DNA from: Cristatella mucedo
Lineage: Eukaryota > Bryozoa > Phylactolaemata > Cristatellidae
Assembly (NCBI GenBank): GCA_009760855.2
Contig: WPIO01000023.1
Coordinates: forward strand, 4,852,501-4,916,500
Reading direction: 5' to 3'
Length of the DNA: 64,000 nt
A model generated the notes under the pieces. It did no database searches and was not told the origin of the DNA. It worked only from the letters and a program-made list of their open reading frames with translations. This document shows positions 34,905 to 46,000 of this stretch, in pieces; within the stretch, counting starts at the first letter, position 1; each line of letters starts with the position of its first letter. The translations under genes and the position numbers were made by a program.

Positions 34905-36120
34905 CCATAATACTTTTGCATTGCACCTTCGGAGAACTTAATCTCTTTCTAGGCACTTTACGCGTGCTGTAAAGGAAGCATGATCGAATGGTTGGAGGTA
35001 ACACGCACAGTGTCAACAGGCATAACATAGAGGTGACATGCATAGGAGTCAACATGTAAAATATAGTGAATGGCAGCATGGCAGTGTCAGCATACGTAGG
35101 TACACAAAGGACAAATCACAAGAACTCACTAAATTCTGTGATAAATGTGCCGTTTTAGCTTGTTTTTAAATGTTGTAAAATCAAGGAATGTCTTGAAGTC
35201 AGTCGGGAGTGAGTGATAGGCATTGGGAGCATACGAACTAAAGGCATAGTCTCTGGAGGATTTGACGGTCGTACGAGGTATAGGTAAACGATTTGATCCA
35301 GAAAAGCTGACATTATGATAAATAGCATGGTGGGGGAGTAGTTCTGATAGGTAGTCTGGAGCCAGAGAATGAAGGAACCTAAAAGGGTGTGACAGAACTT
35401 TGAAATCGATAAGCTCTCATAGTAGATGGTGCTCCTGTGCGACTGTCATGGTGTCTCAGAATTTAGGTGTCGTCTTTGACAGCTTGCCAAAACTAGGGAA
35501 GTTACATAAAGAAGACTGCCTCCACAGCTAGCCATCACGTCCGATCCTATCTATCTATGACTAGTGACTGTCTACCATCTTGGCTTGCAAAATATTCAAA
35601 TATCTCAGTGGTTCGGTATCGGCTAGGTTATTGTGATTCCATTTTGGTGGGCTACCGTAAAAAGAACTAGGCTACTGCATCTGATAATAATTATGGCTGC
35701 AAGGCTATTTCTGTGTTTTGCTACATCTGTGTGATCTGCATGGAAGTGAAAGTCTAGATTGTGCTTGGCGATTATATTGGCAAGAGGGTGAGCATAAAAA
35801 GTGCAAAGAAGTGGACCAAGCATAGCACTCTGAGGTAACCCGTACTTAAGCGGTTTTTCGGATAATTTCTTTCATTCACATCAATACTCCGGAGTATCCC
35901 AGTGAGTTTGAACCTAAACGGTTACAGTACAGTCCCAGTGATGCCCAGACGAGATGAGAGGTGCTCGAGAAGGACTTGGTGATCGATTGTGTCAAACGCT
36001 GCCGAAAGATTAAGCAAAACAAGCAGCGAGACTGGCCTAAGTCTGCATTCCTGATAAGGTCGTTATACCCCCCGAAGCGATGCTGACTCGTGGAGTGATT
36101 AGCTCTAAAATCAGTGTGGA
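34905..36120 (-). mobile_element. LINE fragment including RT pieces
   Basis: Starts with the 3' tip (caccttcggagaacttaatc). The C-terminal coding region is partly deleted at about 35430-35620. It then shows DFHFHADHTD (the decayed YADD box), ITKSFSSTSHLVWASLG and GGYNDLIRNADLGQSR. The catalytic aspartates have mutated to HADH. Confidence 0.8.
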
Positions 36121-36934
36121 ACTTACTTGCCTTGGTTCTATTCCGTGCCCGAATCGAACAAGCTCCAGTTTGAATTCGTCTTTTTCTCTTAGCAGGGACG
36201 GCAACAGAATTTTCCTCCCTCATACATCGCGGAGCTACCATACTAAAAGACCTCTCTATTAGCAAAGTCAGCGTTCTGCTGCTTCGCTATGAATGCGTAC
36301 AGCTCTCGGATACTTATGCTTTTCCGATAAATGACACGGTCAGTCCTAGCAGCCCACACTCGGCGACTCCGTCTTCTGAACGAGCTCTCCAAGTAGGTAC
36401 TGAAAGAATCAAATATATTCATCACACATTGATCAGACTCACCTATCTTTTGAAAATACTTTGACAACACCTTGCGTCAGGTTGTCGCTCAGTTGTGGCT
36501 CGAGCCACCATACCGACAAACACCAGGCTCTACTGGTTGCCATTATGGTTCGGAGCCTCCAGTCAAAGTTCGGTAGCATTATTGGCGCATAAGTGACGCG
36601 TCGAGCGTATACTTGCGGATACATATACAATACTTGCGGACGTAGCTGCTCTGCATCACTGGCAGGGGGTTGTAAGGAGTAGGTGATTATAAATCCTACT
36701 CCTCGGAGGTTTGATTGGTTAGGAAGTTCTCACGAATATTCGTGGGCTGCAGCTCGTCTCCCCCAAACTACGCAGCCTCTCCGCCTCGCTTCTGTAGCTG
36801 GGTTTTGAAGCTATCGATAGTGGTAGTGGACGTCACATTCTCCAGCCATCCGATTCATATAAAGCTAAGACATTGGAACCCTAGCAAATGGGTTTCTAGG
36901 AATCTTACAAAACCTTAATAAATTTTGGTAGGAT

Positions 36935-37610
36935 CCTTTTGTCCAGCGCTCTCAATAGAATTAAATCTCTCTCCAGACACTTGATATACGCTCTAAGGAA
37001 AGCATGTCAATATTGCCAGTGATAGCATTCGCAACGTCAGCACGCATAAGCCCACGGACGACAGTTTACATCGACCCAGCAAATACTGTGAACAAACGGG
37101 TGGTTTTTAGCTTTTTACGTCGTCACGTCAGTCGTGAGTGATTTCCAGGCGTCGGGAACATACGAACTCGAGGTATGGTCGCCAAAAGATTTGATGTTGG
37201 TTTGAGGCACGGCGAAACGATTTGAGTCAGAAGAGCTCGCGGTATTATGTCTATTTCTGATTGGAAATTAGTTCGAATGAGTAGAGTATAATATGGAGTA
37301 TAATAGTAGCTGGAGCAAGAGAATGAAGCGTCGCAAAAGTGAGCAAGGAAACCTGGAAGTCGATACGCAGCTTGATGGGGAGCCAGCGAAGGTCGTTGAG
37401 AAGTGGTGCAATGTGTCAACTGCGACGCTCACGGCAGACAGGCCAAGCTAGAGAGTGATGTAGTAACCTAAGCGCCGATAGAACAGGCAGGACGGCCTGC
37501 AAGCAGAGAGCGACAAAAGTCGAGACGGGATGTCACAAACTCGTGGACTAACTTGGACGCGGACAACTGACTGTCTAAGCAGGCCCGAATATTTAGACCG
37601 ACTAACTAGC
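36935..37610 (-). mobile_element. LINE fragment, 3' end
   Basis: Contains gaattaaatctctctccaga near the tip, then degraded C-terminal coding words (LAQLHHFSTTF..., RLDFCRSLLAGRP). Strongly diverged. Confidence 0.75.
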
Positions 37611-38302
37611 GGGAGCTGGGCGGCGAAGATCGCGGCTCAGGCAGCGTCCACTGACTAAGCCGGTGTTGCGTGGGACCTCGCCAGGAACCCTAAAGAAGGC
37701 GAAGAAATGTTCTAGCTTTCTGGATCGGCCTAAGACTGTTCGCTAAGGCGATCCGACCCGATCCATGAAAAATTCGGCCGATCCAGAGCTGTGACTCAAG
37801 GAGCCTTCCGTACGTCCACGGCGTAGCTCGTTCCAAGCGCAGCCGTGAATTTGGCAAGCGTCTCGAGGGTACATAGAACGGGCGAGAGATTAAGTAAAGT
37901 GGTACGGGCTCATCGGTCATTCTGGTCACCCCACCGCAGCGTTAGAGATGCTTACAGTGGTCCGTCCATCGGTGCACTGAATGTAATTACTTACCCCTTC
38001 GGCGAGGCAGCGCAGTAGCATGTATTAAGCATCTGTACCTAAGAGAACGGACCGATGCTCTATCGAATTTGCTGCCAATTTTAAGTGCCTCGCCCTAACT
38101 AGCCGTAAGGGCAGTGGCTATTAAATGTGTTCGATCGATCGGTCGAGGAAAATTTTGCTGCTAGTCAGAAAATAGGATCTCAGCATGTAATGTATCACCT
38201 CGATAACTGCGCACCCAAGATAAGGCAAGGAAATCAGACCCAGATCCTCTGCAGCGGTACATCAATTGCAAAACTTCAGCGAGGCGAATCAAGCAGGGGG
38301 TT
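37611..38302. other. no supported gene
   Basis: Nothing recognised. Confidence 0.45.
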
Positions 38303-38818
38303 GGTAATAATAATAATAATAATAATAGTAATTCATTCGATATAGCGCCATCAGAGAACTCAATCTCTTTCTAGGCACTTTACATTTGCTTCAAAGGAAC
38401 ACGATTGAATGGTTAGTGGTAGCATACTCGATGAGAATAACAAGAATAAAAAAATAACATGGTTAGGGGTGACAAGCACAGGGTCAGCATCCAAATATGG
38501 TTATCGGCAGCACTCAGTGTCAGCACGCGTAAGCAGACAAGGACGAATCACATGGACCCACAAAATGATCGATAAATAGGTGGTTTTTTATTTTGTTTTT
38601 AAATGCTGTCAAGTCAGAGGATGCCGTGACGCAAGTCGGGATTGAGTTCCAGACTTTGGGAGCATGCGAAGAAAAGGCACGGTCTCCAAAGGATTTGAGG
38701 TTCGTTCGAGGTATAGGTAAGATTCCGAACAGCGAGTGCCTGGTGGTGGGGGGAGGAGATCTGATAGGTAGGCTTGAGCCAAAGAAAGAAGGAAGCTAAA
38801 AGAAAGTGACAGAATCTT
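38303..38818 (-). mobile_element. LINE fragment, 3' end with (TAA)n tail
   Basis: The tail aataataataataataatag precedes attcattcgatatagcgcca. Minus-strand remnants read LLASFFLWLKPTYQISSP. Only the 3' 500 bases are present. Confidence 0.85.
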
Positions 38819-39280
38819 ACTTCATAGGAGCTTCGGATCACCCCCAAAGAGTAGTCGTTAGCCCAATGTGTAGCCGACAGAGGGCTAGCAAGTTTGCTAC
38901 TCTGAGTGGCTGCTCCTCATTGACCAAGCCAAGCCATGCCAGCCAGCCACGACATAATTCGACACCTGCAGGCCGTCCGATCGTGTTTTATTAGGCTGGG
39001 CCGATTTTAAGCCTTGCCGAATGGCCCATAACTTGGTCCCCGACCACAAAAGCCTTGGCTTGGGTTACCCTCACATTACTGCTTAGTACTTCCTGTCATT
39101 AGTCCATCCTCACATGAAACGGCCAGCTATGCCGTTGGGCTTGACTAGGCTAGCATCGTCTTGCTTTTCGTGACGCTAGCCAAGGTCTAGTGTCAACTCG
39201 GAGGAAATAGCCCGTGACTTGGCTGCTACACAACCCTTGCAACTACTAACTGCTCTTTCTTTCTCTCTCAAACGCGCACT

Positions 39281-39352
<72 letters not shown>

Positions 39353-40999
39353 GTAGTGTCCCCATGGCACATCAGAGGCAAGCAGCAGCTGAAACCGTCT
39401 TCTTTTAACTTTTCTGTCAACAATGACTCAGCTACGAGTTCCCGATCGTGGAATTCGTATCCACGATTCAATCAAGCAACAACCTAAGTCTGCCAATGCC
39501 GGTCACAGCTACTCCTTTCCGTGCCAGTCGACGACTGCCACCCACTTCTGTCACTTACTAGCACGTCAGGCTCTATGGATCTGGCTCTGCACTGGTATAT
39601 GAGCTGAAGGCAGGTGGCCATCGATTGCCCCCCAAAAGCCACTTTGGCATAGTTGCCCCATAGGCAACTTGCCATCACATGTCCACAGCAATGTCTCTTG
39701 TGTTGGTTTGGTTGAGTCTTATACCAGATGTGCATATCATTTAGGAATAGCAACATGTCCTTCCTGTCCCTTATATGATATCAGAGGCCTTTCTGGCGTT
39801 TACTACACAATTTAGGCACCACTGGCTAGAAATCTGCTTCTGCGACACCTATTGCATAACTCATTCATGTAGTATTACTCTATATCGAGACTTGAGATCA
39901 ATGATCCGAAGGCAGGCTGGGGGCTCAGTAAAACGTTTTACTTGCTTTGGGTAATTAACATATAACCTGAGCAAACTGATGACGGCTCAACTACATTTGA
40001 AGCAACTAGTTTTAACGATTGTAAGTTCAGTCTTTAAGATATGTAACACTGTAAAATGCATTTTGTATGCTCGGCTTTCATTGCTTGTGGTCTCTTAAAA
40101 GAACCTAGGCTAAGCACCATGGCATCTGCCTGGAAAATTGCAATGCAGCCGCAGCTCTGTCATTGTCACTGTCCACCAACGGCAGAGGTGCATCGTCTCC
40201 CAGGCAACTTGATGCTACCTTCATGCTTACTCTTTCGAACAGCGAATGACCCGCATTTCACGACTGCAACGCCGAGACTCATGTGAACTGATTTCCATTC
40301 ATGTTCTACGGTTCACTGTACACCACGGGCAAGCTTGAATGTAACGATCCAACGAAACGCCGTCTTGTTGAATGGTAAATATTTAATTTCACTTGTTCTG
40401 CGTCCTCATCTGCCACTGCCCAGTCAACCTGGCACCCCTGCGTCGTGAGGAGGTGGGGGGCCAGGTGGTGGCACTTGGGTACTGGGCACTGAGTATAGGC
40501 ACCGCTTACAAGTTCCAAGCCGACCCGTCGACAATACGTCCGGGGTATCGTGTGCTTAACAAATCTGCTTCTGCGTAAAAATAACTTAACAATCTCATGG
40601 CCGCCGAGTCGACCAGAGCGGTGAGGTGTCACAACTAGCGATCGATTACCTGCGCTGCTGCAACGTGCATGATGGCAATGCACTGTGCAGCTGCAGAGTA
40701 TATAACGCAATATCTTAGGTCAGCCTCGCAATCGAGGCTCATGACGAAATGCCGCACTCACAAAGAGCCATCGGCAGCATCCTGCCACTGACGTTGGTTG
40801 GCCTCCATCCGGTTGAAAGCAGGACGACTGCTTGAGGCTGTCTTTAACTTGCCTCTCCACGATATGGGAATATTACCGACTGACAGCGCGAGCATGCGCT
40901 GCTGCAGCAGCAGCAGCGCCGAAGCTCGAGCCCCTCCCCCAGCCTGCTGGATTGCTGAGGCCCCACCCCCCCCCGGTGCTCGTGCGACGGATGGGGCGG
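38819..40999. other. no supported gene apart from (CA)n
   Basis: Lies 3' of the main host gene. Nothing firm in 38819-40757. At 40758-41348 a minus frame overlapping the gene's end is open, but it is judged to be CpG-rich shadow. No AATAAA downstream of the stop at 41000 was confidently found. Confidence 0.4.
39284..39351 (+). repeat. (CA)n microsatellite
   Basis: About 34 CA dinucleotides. Minus-strand VCVCVC frames are artefacts. Confidence 0.98.
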
Positions 41000-43024
41000 T
41001 CACACGCCACCGCTGCAGCCCGCTCCGGGACTCAGGTAGGTGCGCAGCTGCTGTGCGTGCTCCACAAGCGACCGACATCTGACCAGCAGCGAGCAGCCGC
41101 CATAGCCGTCGCAGCCCCGCCCCGCCCACTCCGCTGCGGCAGCGGCAGCCGCTGAGCCCGGCTTCGCCGAGGCGACGCGAGCCATCGACAGAACGTGCAT
41201 GTCGTCGGGCGTGGCGGTGACCAGCTCGAGCCGGAGGACGACCTCGAGCACCAGCTGGAACTCGTCCACCGTGCACTCGGGAAAGAGTGCGTGCGCCGCA
41301 TCGCGCACCAGAACCCACCACTCCTTGTCGGGGCCTCTGGCTATGCACGGCGTCGGCACGCCGTTCAGCGGATGCACGCAGAACACGGCCGTCGGGCCGC
41401 CAGCTGGTCGGCGACTGCCGCCGCCACTGCTGCTGCTGCTGCTGCCGCTCTCGTGCGCACCATGACGCCCCAGGGCCGCGTAGTGCACGGTGTGCGCCGG
41501 ACGACCGCCGCCAGCAGCTTCGGTAGCCGGCGCCGACAGGCCGACGAGGCCAGCGGCTGCCGGCTGCTGCGCTGCCTGCTCCCCAAGTTGAGAGGAGTCA
41601 GCAGCAGCTGCCACCGCTGCTGCTGCTGCCGCCTGCGGGGTCTTCCTCCTCGCGTTGCCATCCATCCGAAAAGGTGCCGTCGACAAGGTGTGCCCCCAGT
41701 CGGGGGCACCGGCAGCGGCCGCCGTCGCGCCGCCCTGCGGGCCGCTCACGGCTCTCCTCTTTGCCCAGTCGCAGTCGGCTGAAATTGCGCTCGTCGCAGC
41801 CTGTCTGGCTGCAGATGCCAGCATAGCGGCAGCCACGAACGAGGCGAAGGCGTCATCCAAGTGCCCGCCTGCTGCAGCGCGAGCAGCTGCTGCTGCCGCT
41901 GGCTTCGGCGAGTTCAGTGTAGCCTTGCAGCCTGCGCTGCTCTGCCCGGACGCGCCGAAGCCGGCCGGCGTTGCCATCGCTGCTGCAGCTCCTGGCAGCG
42001 GCCACCAGGCAGCGGCGGTGCGGACAGTTGCTGCTGCTGCTGCGGCGGCAGCAGCCGCTGCCGGCTGCGGCGACGGCTGTGGTTGCTGCGCCGGCTGCAG
42101 TTGCTGCTGCAGCAGCATGTCCGACTCGAGCGAGCAAGCGGCCGCGGCTGCAGCCGCTCTCTCGTCGGCGTACCTGTACACCTGGGTGTACACGCTGGTC
42201 AGCGCAGCCCACCAGGCCTGCAGGCTGTCGCGACAGTAGGCCATGTCGCCCGGCCTGACCGACGACCATGCGGTCACGTGACGCAGCAGGTGCCCCTTGC
42301 AGCGCTCGACGATCGTGTAGGCGGTCAGAGGCTGCTGCTGCTGGGCGCGCTGTGGCTGCGCGGCGCCCTGCGAGGTGATGAGCGCCAGCGCGACCAGGTT
42401 GCGCAGGAACGTGAAGTTCTCGAACGCGGCCGGCGTTTCGACGTAGAAGAGGCCGGCGACGAGGTAGTTGAGATGGCTCTGCACGTGCCTCTGCAGCACG
42501 GCGCACGTCAGCGTGTGGTGCAGGACAGAGCGTGTGCGCGGCGACAGCTCGTGCCGGCGCGACAGCCAGAATCGCGTGTTGGACAGCATGTCGTTGATGA
42601 CGAGCTCGCACTCGCCGACCAGGGCGCGGTCGTGGCCGCGAAGCCGCTGCACGATTAGCAGCTGCTGGCGGAGCAGGACGAACAGCTGCTGTTGTATGTG
42701 CACGAACCAGACGAGCAGGCGTAGCACCTCACTGTCGCAGTTGAGGCCCTGAGCATGCCGCTCGCGCACGATGGGCTCCAGCACGGCGTACTGCGCCACC
42801 AGCCGCTCCACCGAGGCGTCCGCTGGCTTCAGGCTGCAAGCGAAGGTAGGCCAGTGGCGTGCGATGTAAGTGACGTCACCGGAGATCGCTGATGGCGAGC
42901 TCCGAAGGTGCGGCTCGCACGACAGACAGTAAATCCGATGCCGCACGAGTAAAGCAAAAAGAATTGGGCTGTCCACATTCACGTGACCGTAATAATACAG
43001 TTGTTCTTGCAAAGGCACTTGCGC
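41000..43024 (-). CDS. host gene, terminal exon D
   Basis: Acceptor gatttgccag then 675 codons to TGA. The first 250 residues (PILFALLVRHRIYCLSCEPH, LLVWFVHIQQQLFVLLRQQL, NDMLSNTRFWLSRRHELSPR) are helical and leucine-rich, with no low complexity. The middle holds polyalanine and polyglutamine encoded by GCN/CAG runs. The end (AVFCVHPLNGVPTPC, KEWWVLVRDAAHALFPECTV, VLRLELVTATPDDMHVLSMA) is dense and ordered. Its spacing of hydrophobics resembles the Ski/Sno/Dac DNA-binding fold, but no diagnostic residue proves it. Several other frames open across this GC-rich exon are shadows. Confidence 0.75.
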   Translation of the reverse strand, partial: AQVPLQEQLYYYGHVNVDSPILFALLVRHRIYCLSCEPHLRSSPSAISGDVTYIARHWPTFACSLKPADASVERLVAQYAVLEPIVRERHAQGLNCDSEVLRLLVWFVHIQQQLFVLLRQQLLIVQRLRGHDRALVGECELVINDMLSNTRFWLSRRHELSPRTRSVLHHTLTCAVLQRHVQSHLNYLVAGLFYVETPAAFENFTFLRNLVALALITSQGAAQPQRAQQQQPLTAYTIVERCKGHLLRHVTAWSSVRPGDMAYCRDSLQAWWAALTSVYTQVYRYADERAAAAAAACSLESDMLLQQQLQPAQQPQPSPQPAAAAAAAAAAATVRTAAAWWPLPGAAAAMATPAGFGASGQSSAGCKATLNSPKPAAAAAARAAAGGHLDDAFASFVAAAMLASAARQAATSAISADCDWAKRRAVSGPQGGATAAAAGAPDWGHTLSTAPFRMDGNARRKTPQAAAAAAVAAAADSSQLGEQAAQQPAAAGLVGLSAPATEAAGGGRPAHTVHYAALGRHGAHESGSSSSSSGGGSRRPAGGPTAVFCVHPLNGVPTPCIARGPDKEWWVLVRDAAHALFPECTVDEFQLVLEVVLRLELVTATPDDMHVLSMARVASAKPGSAAAAAAAEWAGRGCDGYGGCSLLVRCRSLVEHAQQLRTYLSPGAGCSGGV

Positions 43025-46000
43025 CTGGCAAATCGGGGTGAGCTAAACTCAATTGGTGAATGCAGATGGGTTGCTTGCCTAGGAAATCTTAACAGGCGCT
43101 CTAGAACGTAGCAGCACGGCAGAGCCTAATGAAGTATAAAACCGGTTTAGTCAGGCCTGCCTATGAGTGACAACTGCTACCGAACTCGCTGCAGGATTAT
43201 GAGCCCAAAGCCTGGAACTCACTCCCGACTTGCTTCATGACATCCCCTGACCTGAACACATTTAAAAAGAAACTAAAAATGCATTTATTTATTAACACTT
43301 AATGGGTCCCTGTGATTCGTCCTTTATGAGCTTATGCAAGCTGACACGGTGCATGATGCCACTAACCAAATTGCTGACCCTGCGCGCATGTAAACTCAAC
43401 CATGTTATTCTTGTTGTTTATCGAGCATGCTACATCAAACCGTTCGATGGTTCCTTTGCAGCAAATGTAAAGCGCCTAGACAGAGATTGAGTTGTTGTTG
43501 TCACCTACATTCAAATAGTGTGCTAGCTCACATTCCAGGTATTCCTTTGTATCGCAGGGCAGACGACACAGGATGAGTGCCCGTTCTGAGCTGCTACCTG
43601 ATGCAATTGTGTAGCAGTGAATTTGATGGCTGAATTTGAGAGGGGAGTACTGGATATTTCGTACAGAGCCATTGTGATTGGAGCCGCTCAGCCATAACGA
43701 GATGCCAACCGACACGCCAGCAAGGCCATCGTGATGGAATAAGGCTCAGACCAGCCCACCATCGCCGACGAAACTAGGAAAGCACAAGGGTCTATCTACC
43801 ATTGCTCTTCGCAGATCGCGAGTCTTCGGGCAGCTGGCATAACACCAGCAGACTGGGAGCAACCTTTGCCGAAGTACACTGCATCACTCGACTCAGCAGC
43901 AGCAGGCCTCTCACGGCAGTCCAACTTTGATACGAAGGTGCAGGGCTATTCATTCTTGATTATTGTCCAACTACCGTAGACAGGAAAGTGAGGGAAAGAG
44001 TAACTTGCTTGAACCGGTAATTCGGAAGTGCCTCTGTCTTGCCAGTCGCTTCTTTTTTGTGCCTAACAAAGCCAGCATGTATCTTGCACTTCGTTCGGGC
44101 ATTCTCTGCCCCCTTCTCTCACCTCTCTGAATGCCCTTGCCCCTGCCACTTCGACCCTCTCCATCTCCAATCTCTCTATTTCTCTTTCCCCTCGGCCTCT
44201 CCACATCTCTCGACTACGTGTCCCACCTGTCTCTTTCCATCCTTTGCTTGGCTCTTTATGTCCACTCTCTGTCAGTGATAACACCCACGGCAAGAAAGCA
44301 TTTGCACGGCTTCGCAACTACTACCAGACTAGATTTTGACCACGACTGACACTCGCACTGGCAGGAACAAAGCTGTGCAAGCTGCACTAACAGCTGCCCT
44401 CCGGCTCTCCTTGCCCACAGGCACGCCGACGACGGGCATCATCGCTGCTTCGGGACAGGCATCGCCGAATGCGCGCTCGTTCGATGCCTCCGGAAGAGGC
44501 GCCGGCTCTCTGCCACAGCTACGGGAGCGGTTCGACTTACAGCTCTGACATGGGCAGCAGCTTCGACGTCTTCGGTGCCGCAGCGCTGCATCGCTTAGGC
44601 AGCACCGGCTCGAGCGCTGCACCCTTCCGATCCGGCGGCGACGGCAGAGGCGACATGAAACCGCTATCCGGTGACGGCGACGGCAACACAGGTCGACCTC
44701 GATCTGCGCGCACGTCCGGAGACCCGGCCGCCAGTGCTCTGCCGCTGCCGCCGCTGGGGCTCTCCGCCGCGGCGGCAGCGGCAGCGGCTGAGATGCCCGA
44801 GTCCACGCTGACTGCACCCGGGGAGGCAGAGGAGAAGTCGTCGGCACTCGAGGCCGAGGCGCCAGCAGCAGCAGCTGCCGACGACGGCGCCGCAGGTACC
44901 GCTGGAGTGTCGCTGCCGACTGCGGCAGCGGTCGTAGCATCGACGGTGCTCGGGGCGGCAGCCGCTGCTGCTTCCTCCGCGCTGCTGCTGCTGCTGCCGC
45001 CGCAGCCACCGGCAGAAGCGGCTGAGCAGGCTCTGGCGCCAACGCGATGGCGGCTGGCAGCAGCTGCAGCTGCCCTCCGGCCTGAGGCGGAGAAGGCAGC
45101 TTGAGCGGCGTCTTTGTCGGCACCGTTGTAGACAAGTGGGGCGCTCAGAATGGCCGCTAGCGTTGAGCCGTTGCAGTCGCGCGACAGATCTCGTCGTCCG
45201 GCGGCGAGGGCCGTCTTGACGACGTCTGCCTTGGGCCCGGCTGCTTGCGCTTCTGGGCCACGGCCGCCAGGGCTGCTGGAGACTGCCGCAGGTGAGGAGG
45301 AAGCTGGCACGGCTGGCGCAGAGCAAACTGGCACGTTGCAGTCATCGGCAGCCGTCGTCGCTGGCGAGAGCACAATAACCTCTGAGCTGTCCGAGTCTTC
45401 GACAATCACCGGTTCTTCCTCATCCGCTGGCGCCCTATCTGAAACAAACACACACACACACACACATCTGACGTGTCTTCCTTCTGTCCAACAGGCGATG
45501 CAACCACCGGTCGTGCTGAATCGCTCGCTAGCAGGAAAGGCCATAATCGAAATCACTCAAATGACACTGCATAGGTCAAGCACAGACCGCCGGCTGTGCA
45601 CGAGCAAAGATAGCAAGCGGCAGGAAGGGCAATAGCAGAAAGGCAGGCTTTTTTCGAGACCACCCAAGTCCAGAAGCCCTTAACAGGGGAATGAGCCAGT
45701 GACTGTGCTGCACCGACGGCAACAACTGCAGCCACGCCTTGCTACATTCAACAGACTCTCAAGCGGCGAGGCACTGGCGATTACAGTGCAGCTTGCCACA
45801 CTGTCAGGAGTGTCCACTTAGTCCTTCGTTTGCTTAAGGTAAGGAATGCAAGGTAAGCCGTATGAACTCAAACTACCACTCAGCTCCCCCAAGTCCAGAC
45901 CAAATTTGCGGTTCAGCAACAAGTTTCAACACCAGTACTCCAGAGGAAGCTACTAGTTGGCCGAGCTGGTTTGACCCAGCGGTTAGGACACACGCCCCGA

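Noticed and set aside
39176-39471. VCVCVC-rich minus frames
   Set aside because: Translation of (CA)n.
41195-42658. Long plus-strand frames opposite exon D (194-265 codons)
   Set aside because: Shadows of an Ala/Gln-rich GC-rich exon. Composition is Cys/Arg/Ala strings and no splice support exists.
44469-45104. 211-codon plus frame opposite exon C
   Set aside because: Alanine-codon symmetry (GCN against NGC) keeps the antisense open. The minus frame has matching splice sites and phase.
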